Below are positions 31,694-38,555 of a stretch of DNA of 64,000 nucleotides, in pieces. Position 1 is the stretch's first letter; each line of letters starts with the position of its first letter. The notes under the pieces were generated by a model. The model worked only from the letters and a program-made list of their open reading frames with translations, made no database searches and was not told the DNA's origin. The DNA comes from Candidatus Peribacteria bacterium (lineage in GTDB: Bacteria; Patescibacteriota; Gracilibacteria; UBA1369; 2-02-FULL-48-14): contig CALQZQ010000003.1 in NCBI GenBank assembly GCA_943349825.1, positions 62,001 through 126,000 on the forward strand, written 5' to 3'. The position numbers and the translations under genes are program-made.

Positions 31694-32761
31694 ATGAAGG
31701 CTACTCCTCGCCCACGGCGGATCCTGGCTCGTCGCATACTAAAATGGCTTCTTTGCGCCGTGCTGACCTTTGCCATTCTCATCCTTATGGTACTCGTTTT
31801 TTTCAGTTGGAGCGCGGGCCGACGGGAAGTCGAAAGCCCAAGCTCGGCCGCCCCCACTACGGGGCACTTCGTTCAAGCCGCCGATGCAGAAGTTTTCATC
31901 CAAGAAGCAGGGCCCAGCTCCGGTCAGGCGGTACTACTGATTCACGGCATGGGAGCCTGGAGTGAAATTTGGCGAGAAACCATGACGCCCCTGGCTGAAG
32001 CCGGATTCCATGTGATCGCAATAGACATACCCCCCTTTGGCTACTCTGAAAAACTGCCCGGCGTTGCCCAGTACAGCAGAGAAAATCAGGCCAAAAGAAT
32101 CCTCGGCGTCTTGGATGCCTTAAATATCGAGAGTGCCATCCTGGTCGGCCACAGCGTGGGAGCCCGTCCCACCCTAGAAGCCGCTTTAGGAAATCCGGGG
32201 AGAGTGGATAAACTCGTTCTGGTGGCCCCAGCTCTTGGATTTCAAGTAGATCCAGAGGAGACTCCTCATTTTGAACAAAACGACCCCTCTTGGTTAGTGG
32301 AAACTTTGTTCTCAATAAAACCGCTGAGGAACGCTCTTCAAGCCAGCTCCGGCACAAATCCTTGGCTCACCAAAAACCTCTTCACTTCTTTCGTGTCCAA
32401 AACCGAATCCGTCACAGACCTCAGAATCGAGACGCTTCAAAAACCTTTGGTCGTGCAGGATTTAACAAAGGCCACCGCCGATTGGCTAGAGTACCTCACT
32501 ACTGCACAAGACGCGTCTTTAGGCAGCGATTTCAACAACTTCAAAGCCCTCCCCATGCCCGTTTTCATCATCTGGGGCACCGCGGACACCATCACTCCGC
32601 TATGGCAGAGCGAAGCACTAAAGAGCCTCATCCCCGGCTCCGAACTTTCCGTCATGGAAGACATCGGCCACATGCCCTACATCGAGGACGTAGAGGCGTT
32701 CAACGAACTCTTGCTCGAGTTTTTACAGGCTAAACCCTCAACGAGCCTCGAAACCCTCTAG
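31694..32761 (+). CDS. Membrane-anchored alpha/beta hydrolase
   Basis: 355 residues. A basic N-terminus (KATPRPRRILARRILKW) precedes one membrane segment near residues 18-40, so the enzyme domain should face outward. The fold shows LLIHGMGAWSEIW for the oxyanion region, the nucleophile elbow GHSVG near 155, the acid Asp in WGTADTITP near 297, and the His in DIGHMPY near 321. This is a complete Ser-Asp-His set. The substrate is unknown. The 3' end overlaps the DUF4256 gene by 32 bases on the other strand. Confidence 0.88.
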   Translation: MKATPRPRRILARRILKWLLCAVLTFAILILMVLVFFSWSAGRREVESPSSAAPTTGHFVQAADAEVFIQEAGPSSGQAVLLIHGMGAWSEIWRETMTPLAEAGFHVIAIDIPPFGYSEKLPGVAQYSRENQAKRILGVLDALNIESAILVGHSVGARPTLEAALGNPGRVDKLVLVAPALGFQVDPEETPHFEQNDPSWLVETLFSIKPLRNALQASSGTNPWLTKNLFTSFVSKTESVTDLRIETLQKPLVVQDLTKATADWLEYLTTAQDASLGSDFNNFKALPMPVFIIWGTADTITPLWQSEALKSLIPGSELSVMEDIGHMPYIEDVEAFNELLLEFLQAKPSTSLETL

Positions 32762-33275
32762 CGGCATAGTAAGATTCCGCCCCGTTGTGATACACGAAAA
32801 CCGTCTCGTAGCGACGATCACAAAACAGCGCCCCGCCAAGTTTTCTAATTTCCGAAGGGGTTTGAATCCAGCTCGACGTCTTCAAATCGAAATCTCCCAA
32901 CCCCTGCAACTCTCGGTATTCTTCTTCCGTTAAAAGCTCCACACCCATCTCCGCCGCCATCTCCATCGCGCTACTTTTTGGCTTATGTTCTTTCCTTTCC
33001 TCAAGCGCCTTAGGGTCGTAACAAACACTTCTGCGGCCACTCGGACTTTCCGCGGAGCAATCGTAAAAAAGGTATTCGCCCGTCTTTTTATTCAAGCCCA
33101 CCACATCCGGTTCCCCGCCACTATCTTCCATTTCCTGAAGTGACTGCCGTTTCGCAGGCTTCGCCACCAAACGAACCTCCACTTTAGCCCATTCCAGCCC
33201 TTTGTGGCGATTCATGTGTTTCTCGAAACGAGCCTTCAAAATCTTGAGCAATTCTTCATGATTGGGCTTGTTCAT
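32730..33275 (-). CDS. DUF4256-family protein
   Basis: 181 residues. The stretches GGEPDVVGLNKKTGEYLF, FYDCSAESPSGRRSVCYD, MAAEMGVELLTEEEYRELQ and YHNGAESYYAARGFRGSLRV are those of DUF4256, a conserved cytosolic protein found in scattered bacteria. No function is known to me. The order of conserved Asp, Cys and Arg suggests an enzyme, but this is a guess. It appears to have its own promoter (TAAAAT about 17 bases upstream). Confidence 0.88.
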   Translation of the reverse strand: MNKPNHEELLKILKARFEKHMNRHKGLEWAKVEVRLVAKPAKRQSLQEMEDSGGEPDVVGLNKKTGEYLFYDCSAESPSGRRSVCYDPKALEERKEHKPKSSAMEMAAEMGVELLTEEEYRELQGLGDFDLKTSSWIQTPSEIRKLGGALFCDRRYETVFVYHNGAESYYAARGFRGSLRV

Positions 33276-33330
33276 GCCTTGTATCTTTCTCTATTTTACG
33301 AACTTTTTCAACTTGTTCAAAACGATAGCC

Positions 33331-33358
33331 CACGCCTTCCGACCTATTTACTCGTTTG
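33331..33358. repeat. Direct repeat, left copy, flanking the ATPase gene
   Basis: 28 bases beginning CACGCCTTCCGACCTATTT. It matches 34164-34191 at 25 of 28 positions; the three differences are all C in this copy and T in the other. It lies 96 bases before the ATPase start codon. Confidence 0.75.
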
Positions 33359-33453
33359 TAGCTTAGCGCTGTAACCCAAATATTGCGCTTTTGCAGGAAA
33401 AGCGTACAATAGCACTACAATTCGGTTTCATCAGTTCTCCTGACTATAACTAT

Positions 33454-34155
33454 ATGTTTGAACTTCACCTGGGAGAAGGCCTCTCTATTCAATCTACAGA
33501 ACTGTCGTCACCACTTTTGGTCCTCGGTAAAAGCGGCCAGGGCAAGTCGGTCTTTTTGATGAACCTAGTCCTAGAACTCATCAAAAATGGCCAAAAGGGG
33601 TACCTGTACGATCCCTTCGGCGACATCGCACTAAAAGTAAAAGCTCAGCTAAAAGCACCAGAGGTATTGACTAGGGTAGAGTTTGTTTCCCACGACGACT
33701 CGGCGACTATCGCAAAGGCCCTGAACGAAAAATTCGTCCTAATCCGAGGGGACATGCTGGACGAGGGCTCACGGAAAGCCAACGACTTGGCGCGACCTCT
33801 ACTCAAGTCCATCTTAGCCGCAGCAGACGCGACCTCCTGGATTATCATCGACGAGGCCTTTGGAATGATCGACGATGAATTATTTGGTCTATACCTGTCA
33901 AAATCAAGTCCACAACTTGTTTTGGGGGCCACAGAACTGGTTGGGCTATCCGCAAAAGAGCGCTCTCAACTATTCAAAGCCACAAAAAACATAGCCCTCT
34001 ACAAACCCCGCGAATTGGACGCCAAGTGGCTCGAAGAAAATTACTCCGAACTAAATGCCAAAGACATTGGCGCAATCCAACAATACCATTTTCAGTTTCT
34101 CCATAACGAGAAACTGACGTACGCCGCCGCCCCGTGGCCGCTACCAAAGCTCTAA
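33454..34155 (+). CDS. VirD4/HerA-like P-loop ATPase, short form
   Basis: 233 residues from the ATG at 33454; the 21 residues before it look like leader. The Walker A motif GKSGQGKSVFLMNL is near residue 26, followed by GYLYDPFGDIALKV, and the Walker B is SWIIIDEAFGM near 131. This pattern is that of DNA-pumping ATPases and conjugation coupling proteins of the VirD4/TraG/HerA group, but the usual extra domains and membrane helices are missing. The gene sits between two direct repeats and has less C-biased codon use than its neighbours, suggesting transfer. The role is unknown. Confidence 0.7.
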   Translation: MFELHLGEGLSIQSTELSSPLLVLGKSGQGKSVFLMNLVLELIKNGQKGYLYDPFGDIALKVKAQLKAPEVLTRVEFVSHDDSATIAKALNEKFVLIRGDMLDEGSRKANDLARPLLKSILAAADATSWIIIDEAFGMIDDELFGLYLSKSSPQLVLGATELVGLSAKERSQLFKATKNIALYKPRELDAKWLEENYSELNAKDIGAIQQYHFQFLHNEKLTYAAAPWPLPKL

Positions 34156-34163
34156 TGGTGACG

Positions 34164-34191
34164 CACGCCTTTCGACTTATTTACTTGTTTG
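34164..34191. repeat. Direct repeat, right copy, flanking the ATPase gene
   Basis: 28 bases beginning CACGCCTTTCGACTTATTT, eight bases after the ATPase stop codon. Partner of 33331-33358. Confidence 0.75.
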
Positions 34192-34220
34192 GGACCTAGA
34201 CCTTTAACTCACTAAAATGG

Positions 34221-35108
34221 CTAAGCCGCAAGACGCCCTAGTTCTAGCAACTCGTTCGATGCCAAAGTTTGGTTTTCAGCCTTTCCAGGTTTATCCAATA
34301 GTTCCAAGATTCTTGCCTTTTCTGACTTGGAATTAATATGGGATGCAATTGTTGCCCTAGCCTGCCCTCGCCAATTTTGATGCAATTCCCAACCTAAATG
34401 CCTGTGAACAATATCTGCCTGTACTTGGCGATCTACGAAAGGATCTCCAAGATGATATTTCGTGCCATCCGATTGTTCTCTATTTTTATTGAGATAGCTT
34501 TGCTTCGCAATATCCCAAAAAGCCCAACTTACGCTGAGAGAATATGGGCTAGGCTCCACCCCGATTGCCTCTAGAATGTCCAACAGCTTATTCCTTAACT
34601 TTGATTCAAGGTTTGCAAGCTCATACTCACCTTGAGTGCTAACGAGATTGTGAAACTCAGAACCATATTTTTTCTCTGCTGGACTTAAATTTTCCACCCG
34701 CCCAACGCGTGCTCGTGTGGCTTCTATTTTTTGCTTAACGCCAGCCTCTAGAGTAAGTTCCTCGCCATTTAAATCTAAGAGATCTAAATAGCTCAAATAC
34801 TTAGCGACACAGAGCCTTCCCTCGACATCTTTCATTGCCTGCTCTCTTGCTCGTTTTCCTTCTTCAGCAGAAACAACGTGGACATAGGTAGGGGGGGTGT
34901 AGCTAGAGGAAGGAAGGGGGGCGCCAAACGAAGGCCCTCTATTTATGACGCTCCGTTGCAGTGTTGCTTGAGTGTCGGCTAGGGCAGCCCCAACGTCTAG
35001 CGCTGTCCGTATGGTTGCATCCAAAACTCTTTCCGCTTGACCCACTGAATCGAAATGGGGATCTGGCGCTGCTCCATCTAATCTTTTGTCTTCTGGAGGG
35101 GGTCTCAT
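34221..35108 (-). CDS. Helical protein of unknown function, 295 residues
   Basis: The ATG at 35108 is used; a TTG upstream overlaps the -10. No signal peptide or membrane segment. The first 100 residues are Pro/Ser/Ala-rich, the rest mainly charged helices with a Trp-containing block SWAFWDIAKQSYLNKNR and HLGWELHQNWRGQARATIASH. The last part ends in short leucine-rich helices. No family is recognised. It is convergent with the ATPase and shares its less C-rich codon use, so the two may have arrived together. Confidence 0.6.
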   Translation of the reverse strand: MRPPPEDKRLDGAAPDPHFDSVGQAERVLDATIRTALDVGAALADTQATLQRSVINRGPSFGAPLPSSSYTPPTYVHVVSAEEGKRAREQAMKDVEGRLCVAKYLSYLDLLDLNGEELTLEAGVKQKIEATRARVGRVENLSPAEKKYGSEFHNLVSTQGEYELANLESKLRNKLLDILEAIGVEPSPYSLSVSWAFWDIAKQSYLNKNREQSDGTKYHLGDPFVDRQVQADIVHRHLGWELHQNWRGQARATIASHINSKSEKARILELLDKPGKAENQTLASNELLELGRLAA

Positions 35109-35134
35109 ATAAAATATGATTTGTGGATCAAGCA

Positions 35135-35143
35135 ATTATAGCA
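35135..35143 (-). promoter_or_regulatory. Extended -10 of the helical protein gene
   Basis: Minus strand TGC-TATAAT, 26 bases before the ATG at 35108; the -35 is weak. The same extended word occurs before the two wall-hydrolase genes. Confidence 0.6.
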
Positions 35144-35211
35144 TACAGCGCTAGCTCTTGGAAGTACTCCGTCCTTCGGAGGTCTCTCCCGCTCGGCTAC
35201 GCCAGAATAAA

Positions 35212-35234
35212 ACAAAACCCCGCACGTAGGCGGG
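35212..35234 (-). terminator. tmRNA terminator
   Basis: Minus strand CCCGC-ctacgt-GCGGG followed by GTTTTGTTTT, about 14 bases after the tmRNA CCA end. Confidence 0.8.
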
Positions 35235-35247
35235 CTTTCATTTTATA

Positions 35248-35699
35248 TGGTGGAGATGACGGGAGTCGAACCCGTGTCCAAGAAGGAAGTGAGAAACTAT
35301 CTACATGTGTAGCTCATCCTGTATACGCTGAGCTCATAAAGGTTGAGCGAAAACAAACGCAGCGCGTCTTCGAATTTTCAGTGGACGAGTGGAACACGAG
35401 CCCTCGCCAACCTAAGCCCCGAGTATGACACCCAGTCTCTCTCACAGGGCCTCAGAGAGTGGGCGGAACCGCACTAAATGGCAGTTCACCAGAAACTAGG
35501 CAGCAATGGGAACTGCGGCAGCAAAGTGCAAGTTGTTGTTTCCAACAAATGCAGAAGCTTCCTCAGCCAATTGGGCTAGTTTAAGGCTTAGAGTGTTTTT
35601 AGCACTTATAGTGTCTGGACGGGTTAAGGGGTGACCAGACAAACCCCTACATGCAAGCCTCCGACTTCAAATCTTCCTGTCGAAGCCAAGTACATCCCC
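35248..35699 (-). ncRNA. ssrA: Transfer-messenger RNA
   Basis: About 452 nt, ending in an encoded CCA. The 5' end GGGGATG pairs with CATCTCC before CCA to form the acceptor stem (one G-U), and the T-arm GGGTTCGACTCCC is standard. The tag frame ends GCT GCC GCA GTT CCC ATT GCT GCC TAG (AAAVPIAA). Read back in frame it is open to a GCT in AAGTGCTAAAAAC, giving a candidate tag that starts AKNTLSLK and has 35 residues, long for tmRNA. The exact resume codon cannot be fixed by eye. It works with SmpB (721-1164) to free stalled ribosomes and mark the product for proteolysis. Confidence 0.95.
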
Positions 35700-35720
35700 A
35701 CATTTTCAAAGAGCCAGAAG

Positions 35721-35749
35721 ATTATACGTGATTTAAGCCTCGTTGGCAA
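35721..35749 (-). promoter_or_regulatory. ssrA promoter
   Basis: Minus strand TTGCCA, a 17-base spacer and a perfect TATAAT, 21 bases before the mature 5' end. This leaves room for a short 5' leader removed by RNase P. It overlaps the 3' end of lysA. Confidence 0.75.
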
Positions 35750-36971
35750 TCATCTGGTCCAAGGTCTGACGACGACGCATCAGTTGCAGGCTCCCGTCTT
35801 CCTTCACCAAAACTCCAGCGGCCTGCGGAAAAGAATTGTAGTTGATCGCCGCCATACTGCTGCAATACGCGCCCGCCCCTTCAATCGCCACAAGATCGCC
35901 GAGCTCCGCTTTGGCCATGAGCCGCGGCTTCTCTTTGTCCAGCACTTCGGGGTCCGGTGTGAGCAAATCACCACTCTCGCAGCAATGCCCCACCACCACG
36001 TACTCCTCGGTCTGAGCCGAATCGTTCAAGACCACAATCGGGTGCTGCGCACGATACAGCGCGGGCCTCAAAATCTCGGTCATGCCCGCATCGATTTTAA
36101 GAAACCGGCGCGAGCTCGTCTGCGTTAGATCCTGCACTCGTGCCAACAAGGTTCCTGCCTGCGCCACCAAAAAAGTGCCCGGCTCCACTTCCAAATGGAT
36201 CTGCCTTCCCGTTCGCTCAGCAAAATCCAAAAGGATCTGCTGCACCCGTGCTCCAATCGCCTGAAAATCCGCGGTTTTTTCTCCCACCATCCGGCCCACT
36301 TTAAAGCCTCCACCTAAACTGAGTCGCGTCGCCTCCGGGAAATAATCCAGCAGCGCCGCACAGGGTTCTGCCACTTTTTGCCACTCGTCGGGATCCGTTC
36401 CCGAGCCCACATGCGTATGCACCGTACGAACCTTCAGGCCATACTTTTGCAAAAGTTCCTGGGCCTGCGGAATGAATTCGTGCCAGATTGCAAAACCCGC
36501 TTCCTCCCCGGCCACGCTCGTCTTGGCATGGCCACCACTTCCCATACCCGGGTTGATGCGCACAGAAAATTCTGTTCCCGGAAACAACTTTCCATAGGCT
36601 TCGATTTGGTGCAGTGAACACGCGTTGTAAAACACGCCGGCCTCCACCAGCTCTTTCAGGTTGCCCGGCAGTTCCTGCGCCGTGAGCATGATTTTGTCCG
36701 CCGCAATCCCCGCCTTCATCGCGCGCTCCGCCTCATAGCCGGAACTCGCGTCAATGTGGAGCCCCATCCCGTCAAAGAGCTTCAAAACCGTGCGGTTCGA
36801 ATTCGCTTTCATCGCATAGCGCACGGTGAGCCCAAAGGGCGCCGGCAAACCCAAAACCTCTCGCGCCGCCTCACGCAGCAACTTCTCCGAATACACATAA
36901 ACCGGCGTCCCAAAATCCTGCCGAATTTTTTCGGCAAGTTCACGGTTCAAAAAACGAGCAGTCTCAATCAT
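35733..36971 (-). CDS. lysA: Diaminopimelate decarboxylase-family enzyme
   Basis: 412 residues, normal for LysA. The PLP lysine is in YAMKANSN near residue 54, with HTHVGSGTD, the glycine loop LSLGGGFKVG, EPGTFLV, GHCCESGD and GAYCSSM. It decarboxylates meso-DAP to lysine; related enzymes act on ornithine/arginine or carboxynorspermidine. The neighbour upstream is aspartokinase-like, supporting the DAP/lysine path. A TACACT hexamer sits six bases before the ATG even though the gene is 12 bases behind its neighbour, so it may also be transcribed alone. Confidence 0.88.
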   Translation of the reverse strand: MIETARFLNRELAEKIRQDFGTPVYVYSEKLLREAAREVLGLPAPFGLTVRYAMKANSNRTVLKLFDGMGLHIDASSGYEAERAMKAGIAADKIMLTAQELPGNLKELVEAGVFYNACSLHQIEAYGKLFPGTEFSVRINPGMGSGGHAKTSVAGEEAGFAIWHEFIPQAQELLQKYGLKVRTVHTHVGSGTDPDEWQKVAEPCAALLDYFPEATRLSLGGGFKVGRMVGEKTADFQAIGARVQQILLDFAERTGRQIHLEVEPGTFLVAQAGTLLARVQDLTQTSSRRFLKIDAGMTEILRPALYRAQHPIVVLNDSAQTEEYVVVGHCCESGDLLTPDPEVLDKEKPRLMAKAELGDLVAIEGAGAYCSSMAAINYNSFPQAAGVLVKEDGSLQLMRRRQTLDQMIANEA

Positions 36972-36983
36972 GCAAACAGTGTA

Positions 36984-38510
36984 CTAGTACGGACGAATTA
37001 ATCCATCATGAAGTGCGTTGACCCCAATTTGCACGGAGTCGTTCGGTACTAAAAACTTAATGCCTCCCGGGCTGCCGATAGACCAGTCCCCGGAAACTTT
37101 AGCGTCTGCCAGACAGATTTGCGCCTGCCCTTTCACGCGTCCATCCAAGTGATTGCCCAAACAGTGAATCCAAGAGTGTCTTTCCACAGGATCTACTTCG
37201 AAGTTGCCCATAGAACTCAGCGCTGCCCTCAGTGCGGGCAGTCGTTCGAGGGCAGCAGCTTCATGAAAAGTCACCAAGACCGTGAGCGCATCCGACGGAG
37301 CATGCCCAATGGAAACAGCCCCAAATTGAGACAAAATCGCGCTGAACACCCCGGGTCGATCCGCCATCCCTCCACCCTTCACCAAGACCGCTGCAGGGAC
37401 TGGCGTAACCGCCACCGTGTCCACTCGTGGAGCTCGGCCGTGCAAAGGGCTGGCCGTAATGCGCGTCACCCCTCGGTCGAACTGTGAAGGATTCGTGACA
37501 AAAACATCGATCTCCGAGCTCAACCAGTCCACGGCATCCGGATGCAAGGCCGCCGCTTTTCCTCCGTTGTCTTCAAAAAGATTGCTCGCAAAATTTCTAT
37601 TCACATGCGGAACAAGTTGCCCCTTGCCACTACGCGGGTCTCGGCTCCAAATGGGCCACTGCTTTGCAATCACTACGGCCGTCTCTAAGTTCGTGCGGGC
37701 TCGCGCACAAATCATCGCCAGAACATCGCTATAGCCTTTACTGTAGGCCACTCCCGGAGCATAACCAGGCAGACAAACCAGTGTGTTGCGGCTCACCTCG
37801 TCTAGCTCACTCCAAAGGCTCCGTATCCCTGCAAGAGGGTCCCCCAAAAGAGAGGCTTTCCTCGCCAAGTCCTGTGGAGATTCCGGCCCGGCAAAGAAAG
37901 CCTGCGGCGCAAGCGCTTGAGTGTTCAAAACACGTGCGTCCATCCCCAACTCTTCAAAAAGCGCCGCATAAACATCCGCAGAGGCGAGTTCTCCGAGCCC
38001 GGTAAAAGTCACCGCTTCCTGGTTGTTCGCGTGATACAGCCTGTCCCGTCCATGTTGAATAAAACGTGTCGAAGCCCAATGTGCAGGCATCCTCGCCGCT
38101 TCCTCAAGGGAGCCGTCAAAGGCCGTCCCTCGCTGCTCAATTTTATCGCGAATAATCTGCCCCCAACGCGCTTTTTGAGCGTCGGGAAGGGCGCTCAAAG
38201 ACCCCGTCATAAAACCTTGCATATGACCACAGATGTCTTCAAGTTCCTGCTGATAGCCTCGTAACCGCCCTTCCACTGGGCCGGTACCACCCGCCACATG
38301 GTCGGCAAGTGCAACCAATTGATCCGTCGGGCTATAAGCCCCTGCACGGGGAGCTGAAAAAACAGGGATAACCCTGCGTCCCGTCTCCAAAATCGCCTTC
38401 ACGGTCGCCACCGTTCCGGGCACATCCGCCGCATTTTCTCCGCCCACTTTAAGCACCACGTTTTCCACGTCGCCTAGGAAGTCAAAACCACTGGGATCTA
38501 TTTCAACCAT
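36984..38510 (-). CDS. Aspartokinase-like protein (amino-acid kinase plus ACT domain)
   Basis: 508 residues from the ATG at 38510, supported by a promoter 17 bases upstream. The N-terminus VVLKVGGENAADV replaces the usual KFGGTSV, and the loop PVFSAPRAGAYSPTDQL corresponds to VVSAxxxxTDxL. YSKGYSDVLAMICARA with WSRDPRSGKG matches the RGGSD and TADPR regions of aspartokinase. A C-terminal ACT-like part begins near VLVKGGGMADRPGVFSAILSQFG. The insert at residues 90-190 is helical and unusual. It probably phosphorylates aspartate for DAP synthesis, but the changed GGT loop leaves another substrate possible. Confidence 0.78.
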   Translation of the reverse strand: MVEIDPSGFDFLGDVENVVLKVGGENAADVPGTVATVKAILETGRRVIPVFSAPRAGAYSPTDQLVALADHVAGGTGPVEGRLRGYQQELEDICGHMQGFMTGSLSALPDAQKARWGQIIRDKIEQRGTAFDGSLEEAARMPAHWASTRFIQHGRDRLYHANNQEAVTFTGLGELASADVYAALFEELGMDARVLNTQALAPQAFFAGPESPQDLARKASLLGDPLAGIRSLWSELDEVSRNTLVCLPGYAPGVAYSKGYSDVLAMICARARTNLETAVVIAKQWPIWSRDPRSGKGQLVPHVNRNFASNLFEDNGGKAAALHPDAVDWLSSEIDVFVTNPSQFDRGVTRITASPLHGRAPRVDTVAVTPVPAAVLVKGGGMADRPGVFSAILSQFGAVSIGHAPSDALTVLVTFHEAAALERLPALRAALSSMGNFEVDPVERHSWIHCLGNHLDGRVKGQAQICLADAKVSGDWSIGSPGGIKFLVPNDSVQIGVNALHDGLIRPY

Positions 38511-38527
38511 ATTGAAGATAAGTTCAG

Positions 38528-38555
38528 ATTTTAACCCACTCCACGGTTTCGTCAA
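38528..38555 (-). promoter_or_regulatory. Promoter of the aspartokinase-like gene
   Basis: Minus strand TTGACG, a 16-base spacer and TAAAAT, 17 bases before the ATG at 38510. The -35 begins directly after the mfd stop codon. Confidence 0.7.

Noticed and set aside
33331-34191. Direct repeats as a CRISPR array
   Set aside because: Only two copies about 830 bases apart with a gene between them; no spacers and no cas genes anywhere in the window.
35248-35300. A tRNA-like T-arm suggesting a tRNA gene
   Set aside because: The matching acceptor strand is more than 400 bases away and a tag frame lies between, so this is tmRNA.
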